A DNA stretch of 64,000 nt. Origin: Laspinema sp. D2d (GTDB lineage: Bacteria > Cyanobacteriota > Cyanobacteriia > Cyanobacteriales > Laspinemataceae). The notes under the pieces are model-generated. The model had not been told where the DNA came from. It was given only the letters and a program-made list of their open reading frames with translations, and ran no database searches. The stretch is taken from contig NZ_JAMXFC010000036.1 in NCBI RefSeq assembly GCF_025370755.1, positions 3,132 through 67,131 of the forward strand, read 5' to 3'. Positions 1-8,662 of this stretch are shown here, one piece after another. How positions within the stretch are numbered: the first letter of the stretch is position 1; each line of letters opens with the position of its first letter. A program made the translations under genes and the position numbers.

Positions 1-2
1 AT

Positions 3-245
3 TTAGAACCGGATGTGACTCCGGAAATTGAAGACAATAATTTAGAACCGGATGTTACTCCGGAAATTGAAGATAATAATTTAGAACCGGATGTGACTCC
101 GGAAATTGAAGACAATAATTTAGAACCGGATGTTACTCCGGAAATTGAAGATAATCAGAAGGATGAACCCATCGGTGATGAAACTCCCCCCGTCGAAGAC
201 GATGAACCCATCGGTGATGAAACTCCCCCTGTCGAAGATCAAGGA
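3..245 (+). repeat. Coding tandem repeats, 39-bp period, two unit types
   Basis: Four near-identical 39-bp units (alternating GATGTGACT / GATGTTACT and GAAGACAAT / GAAGATAAT variants) run from the window edge to about 155. They are followed by two copies of a different 39-bp unit encoding DEPIGDETPPVED. Both unit types encode 13 residues, so copy-number change would not shift the frame. Confidence 0.85.
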
Positions 246-1457
246 GGAGAGGATACCGCTGGTGAAATAGAGGACAACCCTATCGATGAAAATGGCGGGG
301 ATAACAGTAGTGGGGATGATAGTGAAATCAGCGTAACCGTTAGTTATACCGACGCCACCAGCGGAATTATTGCGGACCTTTCTAAAGGAACAGTCACCCG
401 TTTGTTTACTACGTCTGATGAAGTTCCGTTTAAGATTTTACCCTTGGGAGATTCAAATACAAGAGGCTTTCCAAATCAGGCCAGTATTGGAGGATATCGA
501 ACTCGGTTGTGGCAAAGATTAGTAGGAGGTAATGGGTTTAATATCGATTTTGTAGGTCAGGCTAAAAGTGGACCTGAAAATATTGATAGAGATCATGAAG
601 GGCGGGGCGGATTTACAATCGACGAACTCATTGAGAATAGCAAAAATTTTTCTGGGTTTAATCAGCCAACCGCCCCCCTTTATACGACCATTGAACATAC
701 GTTGAATTATGCTCAACCCGATGCAGTTTTATTGATGGCGGGTACTAATGATATTCTTCAAAACAAACCTGTAAATACCGCCCTTACTGATTTAGGGATT
801 CTAGTAGATAAAATTGTCACTGCTATGCCAGATACACAGGTGCTGGTTAGTTCCATTATTCCCCATACCTCGACGAATGTAAATCGGCAACAACGAACGA
901 CAGAGTTTAGTCAACAAGTTGAGGAAATTGTTGTTGCTCCCCGAGCAAATACGAACCCCAATATTCGATTTGTCGATATGTTTAATCTGCCGTTTGTCAG
1001 CGGAGATTATGATAACGATGGCATTCACCTAACCGCTAGTGGCTATGATAAATTAGCGGATAAATGGTACTCCGAGATCCGGATGTTACCCAGCAGCGAA
1101 GAGACCCTGAGTGATGTTCAAAATATCATTGGTTCCGCCTATGATGATACGCTCATGGGAGATGACCAATCCAACGTCATCCGAGGCGATGGGGGCAATG
1201 ATTGGCTGATTGGGGGTGGGGGAGAAGATACTTTTATTTTAGCGCCCGGGGAAGGAACGAATACGATCGCAGATTTTGAAAGTGGCATCGATCGCATTGG
1301 ACTAACAGACGGATTAGAGTTTGAGCAGCTTCTGATTTCTTCCGGTAGTGATGCCAGTCAGACTCAGATTGCGATCGCCGATACCGGGGAATCCCTGGCA
1401 ATCTTTCTTGGCATCGATCCCAGCATGATTAACGCTGATGATTTTATCCTGGTTTAA
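3..1457 (+). CDS. SGNH/GDSL hydrolase with N-terminal 13-aa repeats and C-terminal RTX-like domain (5' truncated)
   Basis: The reading frame is open to the left edge, and the repeats run off it, so the true start lies outside. Counting from base 15, residues 1-75 are acidic tandem repeats: about four copies of LEPDVTPEIEDNN, then two of DEPIGDETPPVED, both 13 residues (39 bp). An SGNH esterase/lipase domain follows, with GDS at 145-147 (Ser147 nucleophile), GTND at 243-246 and DGIH at 335-338 (Asp/His). Residues 375-410 hold glycine/aspartate-rich RTX-like calcium-binding units, which in this family usually mark type I secreted proteins. The neighbouring MBOAT and SGNH-like genes suggest a role in acylation or deacylation of an extracellular glycan (inference). 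The fold is clear; the substrate is unknown. Confidence 0.82.
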   Translation, partial: LEPDVTPEIEDNNLEPDVTPEIEDNNLEPDVTPEIEDNNLEPDVTPEIEDNQKDEPIGDETPPVEDDEPIGDETPPVEDQGGEDTAGEIEDNPIDENGGDNSSGDDSEISVTVSYTDATSGIIADLSKGTVTRLFTTSDEVPFKILPLGDSNTRGFPNQASIGGYRTRLWQRLVGGNGFNIDFVGQAKSGPENIDRDHEGRGGFTIDELIENSKNFSGFNQPTAPLYTTIEHTLNYAQPDAVLLMAGTNDILQNKPVNTALTDLGILVDKIVTAMPDTQVLVSSIIPHTSTNVNRQQRTTEFSQQVEEIVVAPRANTNPNIRFVDMFNLPFVSGDYDNDGIHLTASGYDKLADKWYSEIRMLPSSEETLSDVQNIIGSAYDDTLMGDDQSNVIRGDGGNDWLIGGGGEDTFILAPGEGTNTIADFESGIDRIGLTDGLEFEQLLISSGSDASQTQIAIADTGESLAIFLGIDPSMINADDFILV

Positions 1458-1821
1458 TCAATACCCTGGGGTCTTATCACTTCAGTGATAAAACCTAGCA
1501 AATCTAAATGAATTGTCCAATAATTTATCATGCAGAAGCGGGAGCATCTTGCTCCCCCTCCTCAATCTTGGGTCAGACTGCTACAAGCGGTACACTGACT
1601 TCTTGCTTGCTAGGATGCGGGGCGAGTAAGATGCGGACAGGACAAGACTCTCAGCCTGGGATCCCTTATCAGAATGATTAAGATTACCTATAGATAAATT
1701 TGGAGTCACCAAATTTATAGTGTACTCCAAATTTGCGACTTAAACAACCCCTCAGAGCAGATGACGATTTAAAAAGTTTCAGGCACACTAAACCTGTTGA
1801 AATAATACATCGGAAACTACT
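1458..1821. other. Intergenic stretch with two inverted repeats
   Basis: No gene is seen. A hairpin at 1474-1491 (TTATCAC, four-base loop, GTGATAA) lies 16 bases after the upstream stop and could be a weak terminator; the run after it is A-rich rather than T-rich. A second inverted repeat, AAATTTGGAGT at 1696-1706 with ACTCCAAATTT at 1724-1734, lies about 90 bases before the MBOAT start and may be an operator or leader structure. Confidence 0.45.
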
Positions 1822-3294
1822 TTGTTATTCAACTCTTACGAATTTATTTTTATCTTTTTACCCCTTGCCCTGATTGTTTTCTTTGGGTTAAGTGCTTATC
1901 GTCAGGTCAAAGCTGCAATACTATGGCTCCTGTTAGCCTCCCTCGTGTTTTATGGATACTGGCGAATCAGTTACGTTCCCCTGTTGCTCATTTCTATCCT
2001 AGGTAACTATTACTTTGGGCGGTGGATAGATGGGGTACAACCCGGAACCCCAAAGGCCAAAACCTTATTATGGTCGGGAGTTTTCTTTAATTTAGGGATT
2101 CTGGGGTATTACAAATATGCAGGGTTTTTGATTGCCTCTCTCAATGGAGTTTTTCAAACCGAGTTCCCCGTTCCGGCTATTGAATTGCCGTTAGGAATTT
2201 CCTTCTACAGCTTCACGCAAATTGCTTATTTAGTGGATGCTTATCGCGGACAAACCAAAGATTATCAATATGACTTGGTGTCCTATAGCCTATTTGTCAC
2301 CTTCTTTCCCCAACTGATTGCAGGGCCAATTTTACGCCATGACGAACTCATCCCGCAATTTACAAAACTCCGCAAGTTTGTATTTTCTCATAAGAATGTC
2401 GCCATTGGCTTAAGCTTTTTTATCCTAGGGTTGGGTAAAAAAGTGCTAATTGCCGATACCATATCCCCTTGGGTGGGGACCCTATTTGATCAGGCGGATT
2501 CTATCACTTTTATCGAAGCTTGGGTAGGGGCGATCGCCTATACGTTACAACTTTATTTTGATTTCTCAGGCTATTCCGATATGGCGATCGGATTAGGATG
2601 GATGTTCAACTTCCGCCTCCCCATTAACTTTGATTCTCCCTATAAATCCACCTCCATTGTAGACTTCTGGCGACGGTGGCACATTACCTTATCTTTCTTT
2701 CTGAGAGATTACCTCTACATTGCGCTTGGGGGCAGTCGTCGGGGAGAAGTGCGCCGATACTGCAATCTACTAATCACTATGTTACTGGGTGGATTGTGGC
2801 ATGGGGCGGGATGGACCTATATTCTTTGGGGCGCGTTGCATGGCACTTTTTTAGTCATCAATCACGGGTGGCGACGCTTAGGATTGAAAATGCCCGGGGC
2901 GATCGCCTGGGGGATTACCTTTATCGCCGTAGTGTTGAGTTGGGTCGTATTTCGCGCCGAAAATATCACCCAAGCGGGACAGATTATCCAAGCTGCCGTT
3001 GGCTTAAAAGGGATTATTTTAACCCCAGATTTTCAACCCTTATTAGGATGGTTACCCGAATCCGTTGTGCAGTTTCGAGAAGTCGCTCAACTCCCTGCTC
3101 TCCCCCCGAATTATCGCCAAAGCATTGTAATTTTAGTAGGGGTATTAATGGGAGCGGTTTTATTACCGAATACCCAACAAATAGTCGAGCGATTTAAACC
3201 CAATACTGCATGGGCTGTGGGACTGAGTGCCGTGGCGATCGCCTGTCTGCTTTCCCTAAATCGAATTTCTGAGTTTCTGTACTTCCAGTTTTAA
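1822..3294 (+). CDS. MBOAT-family O-acyltransferase (AlgI-like)
   Basis: This 490-residue polytopic membrane protein opens with MLFNSYEFIFIFLPL, the typical start of the AlgI/DltB-type MBOAT family, which supports the TTG start although no strong ribosome-binding site is visible. The family transfers acyl (usually acetyl) groups across the membrane to extracellular polysaccharide. The conserved signature with the putative catalytic histidine is GGLWHGAGW (His327), with a second HG motif about 14 residues later. Length is normal. The next gene starts 15 bases downstream and encodes an SGNH-like protein; MBOAT plus SGNH-type partner is the usual arrangement in alginate/cellulose acetylation systems, so the two probably act together. 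Confidence 0.9.
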   Translation: MLFNSYEFIFIFLPLALIVFFGLSAYRQVKAAILWLLLASLVFYGYWRISYVPLLLISILGNYYFGRWIDGVQPGTPKAKTLLWSGVFFNLGILGYYKYAGFLIASLNGVFQTEFPVPAIELPLGISFYSFTQIAYLVDAYRGQTKDYQYDLVSYSLFVTFFPQLIAGPILRHDELIPQFTKLRKFVFSHKNVAIGLSFFILGLGKKVLIADTISPWVGTLFDQADSITFIEAWVGAIAYTLQLYFDFSGYSDMAIGLGWMFNFRLPINFDSPYKSTSIVDFWRRWHITLSFFLRDYLYIALGGSRRGEVRRYCNLLITMLLGGLWHGAGWTYILWGALHGTFLVINHGWRRLGLKMPGAIAWGITFIAVVLSWVVFRAENITQAGQIIQAAVGLKGIILTPDFQPLLGWLPESVVQFREVAQLPALPPNYRQSIVILVGVLMGAVLLPNTQQIVERFKPNTAWAVGLSAVAIACLLSLNRISEFLYFQF

Positions 3295-3309
3295 TCCAGG
3301 GGGTTTCTC

Positions 3310-4437
3310 ATGAAGACTTATCGTCAATTTAACCGCGCCTTTTTTGGCCTCACCATACCCGGATTATTAGCCGTTGGCTTATTCAATATTGGCGTCGATC
3401 CCTACGGGGTGATGAATAGCCCCCAATGGCGGCTGAATCGCTTAAAAACGGAACAATTTAATCATGTTCGCCTGTTTAAAGCCAGTTCAGTCACTCGCAT
3501 TGCCCCCAAAACGGTTTTATTAGGCTCATCCCGCACCGATTTAGGATTGGACCCGAAACATCCCGCCTTGGCTAACGGTAACCCCGCCTACAATTTAGGG
3601 CTAGTAGGCCCCAATATGTATGAAGTCAAACGCTATTTTGACCATGCGATCGCCAACCAACCGGATTTACAAACTGTCGTTCTGGGGGTGGATTTCTTTA
3701 TGTTCAATGAATATAAAACCCATCCTGCCGACTTTGAAGAAGCCCGCTTAGAACGAGAGAACCTCACCCCTAAAGAATTACTAAATGTTACTCTGTCTTT
3801 AGGGGTAACACAGTCAAGCTTAGGCACGATTAAAAATAGCTGGCGATCGCAAGCCAATTTTCTCTACCATGACAATGGCTTTCGCTACATTTATAATAAC
3901 GAACCGGACCATCCCTTGCCCCAGGAATTTAAAAACATGATTTGGGGATTTTTCCGGGAAGAAGGGTATTATCCCCGCTACCAATTATCCCAAAAGTTTT
4001 TAAATGACTTCCGAGAATTAGTGGAAATTTGTCGCAGTCGAAATATCGACTTACAAATCTTTATTTCCCCCTCCCATGCTACCCAATGGGAAGCCTTACG
4101 CATAGCGGGACATTGGGATGATTTTGAACAGTGGAAACGGGAACTGGTTGTCATTGCCCCAGTTTGGGACTTTTCCGGCTATCATTCCATTTCTACCGAA
4201 CCCATCAGCGAGAAGATGGCCTATTATTGGGACAGTTCCCATTATCGACAAGAAGTCGGCAATCTCATCCTCAATCGCCTATTTAACTATCAACCCGCCT
4301 CAGTTCCCTCCGATTTCGGCGTCCTGATGACTCCTGAAACCATAGAACCGCACCTCGTCCAGATCCGGCGCGATCGCGCATCCTGGGCCAATGGCAATCC
4401 CCAGGCGATCTCTTTCGTGGAAGAGTTAAAACCTTGA
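3310..4437 (+). CDS. SGNH/AlgX-J-like putative acyl-transfer partner of the MBOAT protein
   Basis: A 375-residue protein with an N-terminal membrane anchor or uncleaved signal (residues 10-27), preceded by GGGGG-rich bases that can act as a ribosome-binding site. After the anchor it has GSSR at 72-75, which in this family supplies the nucleophile serine, and a late D-S-S-H (Asp308, His311) in the position of the SGNH Asp/His pair. The pattern resembles the periplasmic AlgX/AlgJ/DHHW partners that complete acyl transfer. It lies 15 bases after the MBOAT gene on the same strand, so co-transcription is likely. The exact family is not certain; overall similarity beyond the motifs is weak by eye. 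Confidence 0.6.
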   Translation: MKTYRQFNRAFFGLTIPGLLAVGLFNIGVDPYGVMNSPQWRLNRLKTEQFNHVRLFKASSVTRIAPKTVLLGSSRTDLGLDPKHPALANGNPAYNLGLVGPNMYEVKRYFDHAIANQPDLQTVVLGVDFFMFNEYKTHPADFEEARLERENLTPKELLNVTLSLGVTQSSLGTIKNSWRSQANFLYHDNGFRYIYNNEPDHPLPQEFKNMIWGFFREEGYYPRYQLSQKFLNDFRELVEICRSRNIDLQIFISPSHATQWEALRIAGHWDDFEQWKRELVVIAPVWDFSGYHSISTEPISEKMAYYWDSSHYRQEVGNLILNRLFNYQPASVPSDFGVLMTPETIEPHLVQIRRDRASWANGNPQAISFVEELKP

Positions 4438-4887
4438 GAATGGCTGGATTTAGGGGAACCGGGACAGCAGACTGTGCCTCTTGGAAAGGGCGATCGGCTG
4501 GCAATGCTGCATCCAGGTCCCCGATCTTCCGCCTATCCCCAAGTCGCCAAAGTATATAGGGTCTGTATCAGATTTTTATAGATTTGTATAAATTTGCATT
4601 TTAAAGGGTAGTGCTATACAAACGGAAGCCGTCTGCGCAGGCGATAAAGACCAAGGACCCATGAAATCTGCATAAATCTTGAGACTGTGCGGATTTCTTG
4701 GGCTAACTGTGGAAGACTTCTAGGGAACGACTCCGTAAAAACCAGAGTCGATCCGGTCCATCCCCGAGAGTCCCCCGGACGATCGCCCTTATTCTGGAGT
4801 TAAATTCTGGAAGGAATCTCAACTCTAGGTTAAGATATCCGGATGCGTCTGGAAACCGATGCCCCTAACCACCCAAGCTAGTTGCTC
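4438..4887. other. Intergenic region, nothing recognised
   Basis: About 440 bases between the SGNH-like gene and the RusA-like gene. I see no plausible gene, no tRNA and no strong hairpin with a T-tract. A TAG at 4879-4881 closes the downstream frame just before its first possible start. Confidence 0.5.
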
Positions 4888-5859
4888 ATGCCACCGACGA
4901 GTTCCATCTTCCACCCCATCGATTCGCAAACCCGCCAAACGCTGCCTTTAGAAGGCGATCGCCAGGGACAATCCACCCCCGGGATGGTCCCCTTGAGCGC
5001 ACTAGCGGCCCAAATTAATCGTGAACACGAACGCTGTCAACAGTCGGTGGCGATCGGACTTTTGCACGCTTGCACTGCCGGACAACTCCTACTCCAGGCT
5101 AAACTTCGGGTCCCCGCGCAAAAATGGCACGTCTGGTTAGCCGGTTATTGTAACGTTCCAGAGGCCACCGCACAAACCTATATGGAAATGGCCCAGGGAT
5201 GGCCCTCAGTCAAACAAGACCCGGAGATCGGTCCAAGACAGGAAACTCTGGAAACCGAAGATTCGCCCACCTGGACCGAATTGAGGCAAGAGGAGTTAGA
5301 ACCGCCTTTAGTTGTGAATGCTCAACTCCTGTCCGAGTCAGCCCAGCGACTCACCTTTGTCTCGTTGCTACAACGCCCCAAACCCGAAGGGCGATCGCGA
5401 AATTTGCGAACCGAACCGCGAAAAGCTAAACCCCAAGAGACACCGCAACCCACGGAACCCGATGCTCAACGGACCGTGAGAACCCTAACCTTATGGATTC
5501 CCGGCGCAGTCACCCCCAAAGCGCGTCCCCGGGTAACCGCCAATGGTACATTTTTACCCAAACGATATCGGGAATGGAGACTGCGTGCAGAAGGTGAGAT
5601 TCTCATGCAAGTGCATCAGATGAATCCCTTACCCCAGTTACCCATTGAAAGAGCAGCCGTGCGGATTATCTTACGGGGTAAACATCGAGGAGATGGCGAC
5701 AATGCGATCGGCAGCGTGTGCGATGCCTTAGTCGGTGCCGGAATTTTCTCATCCGACAGCCTCAAACAGATTCCCTTCGGCAGTTGGAGGCACATCCCCG
5801 ACGGAGAAACCGGCGTCAAAATTCAAATTGAGCCTATGGAACACCTAATGTCCGCATGA
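4888..5859 (+). CDS. DUF3102-like N-terminus fused to RusA-like Holliday-junction resolvase domain
   Basis: The frame opens at a TTG (4882) immediately after a stop; the ATG at 4888 is the more likely start. Residues ~35-100 (INREHERCQ to AQTYMEMAQ) resemble the helical DUF3102 domain often seen in phage or plasmid genes. After a low-complexity proline/glutamate linker, residues ~195-315 match the RusA fold: an RPR motif in the first strand region, then GDGDN followed by CDALVGAGI and SSDS. These supply the conserved acidic residues (about 271, 273, 281 and 292, counted from 4882) that bind metal in RusA nucleases. RusA normally resolves Holliday junctions and is usually prophage-borne. No other phage genes are next to it. 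The RusA part is well supported; the DUF3102 label is by pattern only. Confidence 0.68.
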   Translation: MPPTSSIFHPIDSQTRQTLPLEGDRQGQSTPGMVPLSALAAQINREHERCQQSVAIGLLHACTAGQLLLQAKLRVPAQKWHVWLAGYCNVPEATAQTYMEMAQGWPSVKQDPEIGPRQETLETEDSPTWTELRQEELEPPLVVNAQLLSESAQRLTFVSLLQRPKPEGRSRNLRTEPRKAKPQETPQPTEPDAQRTVRTLTLWIPGAVTPKARPRVTANGTFLPKRYREWRLRAEGEILMQVHQMNPLPQLPIERAAVRIILRGKHRGDGDNAIGSVCDALVGAGIFSSDSLKQIPFGSWRHIPDGETGVKIQIEPMEHLMSA

Positions 5860-6223
5860 AATTCAGCAGGTCATCAGTTGAGGATTAATGATATTTTAAA
5901 TTAGATACACCGTTCTGAGTTGAAACAGTCAAGCTTCATGCCAATTAAATTTTATACAAATTAAAAGACAGTAACTGCTTCATCCACCATTCAAACTCTC
6001 CTCACAAACTTTTAAAGTTACAACCATCAGGATTGAGATACTTAGCAAGAACCAGTAAAATCTCACAGCATTTAACCGATATACATCGCTGCCCGCAGGG
6101 ATACCAAATCAGTAGCCAAATTCGCTCATAAACTGGCAGCAAGATTTTTTGTCATGAATCGATTGACCGTCGGCTACAACTTCCGATTAACATAGAAGAG
6201 GTGAGTGAGGTCAAGGAGAATGT
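5860..6223. other. Intergenic region upstream of the kinase
   Basis: About 360 AT-leaning bases with no supported gene. The only clear signal is a ribosome-binding site AAGGAG at about 6212-6217, six bases before the kinase ATG. Confidence 0.5.
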
Positions 6224-7237
6224 ATGAGTTTGCAAGCGGGTCAGACGCTGCACGGGGGAGATTATCAGGTGCTGCGATCGCTCAATCAAGGGCGGGTGGG
6301 GATTAGTTATCTGGCCCTACGCAAGGGGGGCGATCGCGTCGTGATCAAGACCCTGCGCGATGACCTTTTGGCGCAACTGACCTCAGACAAACGGGATAAG
6401 TTAAATAATAAGCTGATCAATGAGGCAGTGCGGTTGGCGCGTTGCCATCATCCCAATATTGTCCGGTGTCTCGGTTCGTTTCTGGAAGGGGGTCAGCCGT
6501 ATATTGTCATGGAGTTTGTAGCAGGGGATGATTTAGCGAGTTTGCCCACGAAAACCCTGCCAGAGGAAGAGGCGTTGACCTATATCCGCCAGGTGGGAGA
6601 GGCGTTAACCGTGGTGCATCGGGAGGGGTGGGTGCATCGGGATATTAAGCCTGCCAATATCATGCTGCGGGCGGGAAAATCCGAGGCAGTGCTGATTGAT
6701 TTTGGGGTGACAAAGGGATTTGATGAGACGCTCACCTCGATTGCTTCCAGCAATACCGATGGGTTTACCCCCCCAGAGCTTTATGATCCCAATGAGCGGG
6801 CGCAACCTTATTCCGATGTCTATGCTTTGGCGGCGACTCTCTACAATCTGTTATCGGGGGATATCCCCCCTAATGCCCAAAAGCGGGTGAATTTGCAGCT
6901 AAAGGATCAGAGGTTGCCGGACATCCCCGGAGTGAGTGCTGAAACAAATTGGGCAATTCGTCAGGGGATGACGTTGGTTTATGGCGATCGCCCCCAAACC
7001 ATCGAGGAGTTTTTAGCCTTGTTGCCGGTTCCCCAAGGGGTCAAACCCTTGCCACCGCAGCCCCCTCGTGATCCAAATTTTCGGCTAAATCTCTATATGC
7101 TCTATGCAGCGATTCTGGCGATTATTGTGACGATTATTGTGGGGATTTTTGGCCAAGATATCCGCAAAGGCTTTGACAATTGGTTCTTTTCGCCAGGAGT
7201 GGAGGAAAACTCCGAACCCTCATCCCCCAACAATTGA
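6224..7237 (+). CDS. Membrane-anchored Ser/Thr protein kinase (Hanks type)
   Basis: A 337-residue protein with a complete kinase domain (residues ~13-275). It has a glycine loop NQGRVGISY, the ATP-binding lysine in VVIKTL (Lys42), the catalytic loop HRDIKPANIM (Asp140), the metal-binding DFG (Asp159) and a PPE-type activation-segment end (PPELYDP). A single transmembrane helix follows at ~291-310, with a short polar C-terminal tail and no extracellular sensor domain. A strong AAGGAG site supports the ATG. Several stretches (DVYALAATLY, NLLSGDIPP, DRPQT) closely parallel the kinase half of the DGR target at 12221-13975, so the two are probably paralogues. Substrate unknown. The 3' end abuts a decayed toxin fragment. 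Confidence 0.92.
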   Translation: MSLQAGQTLHGGDYQVLRSLNQGRVGISYLALRKGGDRVVIKTLRDDLLAQLTSDKRDKLNNKLINEAVRLARCHHPNIVRCLGSFLEGGQPYIVMEFVAGDDLASLPTKTLPEEEALTYIRQVGEALTVVHREGWVHRDIKPANIMLRAGKSEAVLIDFGVTKGFDETLTSIASSNTDGFTPPELYDPNERAQPYSDVYALAATLYNLLSGDIPPNAQKRVNLQLKDQRLPDIPGVSAETNWAIRQGMTLVYGDRPQTIEEFLALLPVPQGVKPLPPQPPRDPNFRLNLYMLYAAILAIIVTIIVGIFGQDIRKGFDNWFFSPGVEENSEPSSPNN

Positions 7238-7271
7238 TCAATATCTTGTAATCGCTTCTGTGCGGCATGAA

Positions 7272-7337
7272 TTACCGGATGAAGATTGCCTCAACCTCTG
7301 CGATCGCTGTTGGAGAAATCTCAATCCGGTAGGTCAT
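7272..7337 (-). pseudogene. ParE/RelE-like toxin remnant (first 21 codons)
   Basis: On the minus strand an ATG at 7337 opens a frame encoding MTYRIEISPTAIAEVEAIFI plus R before a TAA. The (Y)RIEISPTAIAEVEAIF pattern is a typical N-terminus of the ParE/RelE toxin family (full length ~95 residues). The ATG overlaps the end of the upstream antitoxin-like frame by 17 bases, the normal arrangement of such operons. The rest of the toxin is missing, and the converging kinase gene ends 35 bases further on. It is too short to be functional; I treat it as a deletion remnant. Confidence 0.6.
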
Positions 7338-7512
7338 GCTTCCCTCGCAACTGAGTAAACGCCTCATCGAGTGGCATCCCTTGCCCCGGCTCAAACTCCG
7401 CTACACTCTTACGAATCCCTGCCATAGACTCCAAAAGTGCCACGCGATCAAGCAAATTTTGATAGCTTTCCGCATCCTGCACCACAACCGCACGCCCACT
7501 CACCCACCGCTA
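7321..7512 (-). pseudogene. Phd/YefM-type antitoxin remnant (C-terminal half only)
   Basis: The minus-strand frame encodes about 60 residues resembling the C-terminal half of Phd/YefM antitoxins: GRAVVVQDAESYQNLLDRVA, then a GMPLDEAF stretch. This is the region that follows the DNA-binding N-terminal domain and neutralises the toxin. The usual N-terminal ~35 residues are absent: a TAG at 7512-7510 blocks the frame and only a GTG (7503) is available as a start. Together with the toxin fragment it overlaps, this is a wrecked two-gene toxin-antitoxin module. A short functional protein cannot be excluded. Confidence 0.6.
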
Positions 7513-7548
7513 CAATAAAAACAAAACCTCACCCCCCTCCCACCGATC

Positions 7549-7812
7549 ATGACCCCCCGTGAACAACTCATTCAAGAAATTCTCCTGGCCCCTGATTCAT
7601 TGGTGAACCTTTTACTCCAACTGATTCCTCCCCTCCGTACCGATCCAACTCATCTCCCACCGCAACTCCAAGAACTCCTAACCCCCACGGACCATCCCGC
7701 CCCAAACCCGTCTTCCTCTGCCTTCGACCTAGCTAGTGATCTAGCTGGCTGCCTCAATGGGCCCCCAGATCTCTCAACTAACCCCCAATACTTTGAGGAC
7801 TTTGGCAAATGA
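7549..7812 (+). CDS. Putative antitoxin of a PIN-toxin module
   Basis: An 87-residue protein, N-terminal helix (TPREQLIQEILLAPDSLVNLLL), proline-rich middle, acidic C-terminus ending in YFEDFGK. I do not recognise a named Pfam family, but small proteins of this shape directly upstream of PIN toxins are common in cyanobacteria. Its TGA overlaps the ATG of the PIN gene (ATGA), so translation is coupled. By position and size it should be the antitoxin: the N-terminal part for DNA binding or dimerisation, the tail to block the toxin (inference). Confidence 0.65.
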   Translation: MTPREQLIQEILLAPDSLVNLLLQLIPPLRTDPTHLPPQLQELLTPTDHPAPNPSSSAFDLASDLAGCLNGPPDLSTNPQYFEDFGK

Positions 7813-8231
7813 CCCAAACCATCATTGATACGGGTCCCTTGGTCGCATTCCTCAATGTTCGTGATTCGTGGCATGGATGGGTATTAGATCAATGGCAAAC
7901 CGTTCACCCTCCACTGCTTACCTGTGAACCCGTGATCACAGAAGCCTGTTTTTTGCTGCGAAACATCTACGGGGGGCGCAATGCCATTATGCAGTTATTG
8001 GCTAGAAATATTTTGCGGCTAGATTTCTCTCTCAGCCTGGAATATCAAGCTATTCAGCAACTCTTAGAACGATATGAGTCTGTACCCATGTCCTTGGCTG
8101 ATGCTTGCTTGGTGAGAATGGCGGAATTGTATCCAAACGCTCAAATCCTCACGTTAGATAGTGACTTCCACATCTATCGCAAACAACGGAATCAACAAAT
8201 TTCCCTCCAAATTCCAGATTCCCTGAGTTGA
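7809..8231 (+). CDS. PIN-domain ribonuclease toxin (VapC-like)
   Basis: A 140-residue single-domain PIN protein. The conserved acidic residues of the metal-dependent RNase site are all present: Asp7 (IIDTGPLVAF), Glu45 (VITEAC), Asp98 (SLADACLV), and Asp117/Asp119 (LTLDSDF). VapC-type toxins of this family cleave tRNA or rRNA to arrest growth. The start overlaps the stop of the antitoxin-like gene at 7809-7812, giving a standard antitoxin-toxin operon. Length and motifs look intact, so this is the one functional module among three in this 1.7-kb stretch. Confidence 0.88.
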   Translation: MTQTIIDTGPLVAFLNVRDSWHGWVLDQWQTVHPPLLTCEPVITEACFLLRNIYGGRNAIMQLLARNILRLDFSLSLEYQAIQQLLERYESVPMSLADACLVRMAELYPNAQILTLDSDFHIYRKQRNQQISLQIPDSLS

Positions 8232-8243
8232 TGAAATCCGAAC

Positions 8244-8658
8244 TCAATCGCGTAATAAAGGAAGAAAACCAGCTTGCTCAAAATGTTTATCGTAGGCGAT
8301 CGCCTCTGTAATGGAGTGTTCTTCCATGATTTTAAAAGAAACGCAATCCGTCAGACTCCATTCTTTGTCTGGTCTTTGCTTGTACAATAATAATCCTTCT
8401 TTAAACTGCTGGCTACTTTGCTGAATCACAGTCACATTCGGATGGTTATAGAGACTTTCAATTAACGCGATCGCCACTTCTCGAAAAAATTTACCCCGTT
8501 TAGAAAAATCATTCAACACCTCAGCCAACACCATTTCACTGGTAAAAATATAGAACCCACCCATTGTTTGGGACAAATCTCGCGCTTTTTGATGCAATTG
8601 GTCTCTGGGTTTGAGTAAAGCAACCCAATACCCTAGTATCGGCCAAAATTCGTCTCAT
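8244..8658 (-). pseudogene. PIN-domain toxin (VapC-like) disrupted by a +1 frameshift
   Basis: The minus-strand ATG at 8658 starts MRRILADT, the first PIN strand, but the frame then runs into nonsense. Dropping one base near 8634 (minus-strand ACTAGGG reading as ACTGGG) restores GYWVALLKPRDQLHQKARDL and joins seamlessly to the long downstream frame (8597-8244), which contains TSEMVLAEVLNDF, LTDCVSF and the end of the domain. The joined product would be ~136 residues, normal for VapC. The lesion separates the first catalytic Asp from the rest. It follows a damaged antitoxin by four bases. A sequencing error is possible, but the antitoxin lesion argues for real decay. Confidence 0.78.
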
Positions 8659-8662
8659 TCCC

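Noticed and set aside
2676-3197. Second open frame inside the MBOAT gene
   Set aside because: It is an overlapping frame within a clearly supported membrane-protein gene.
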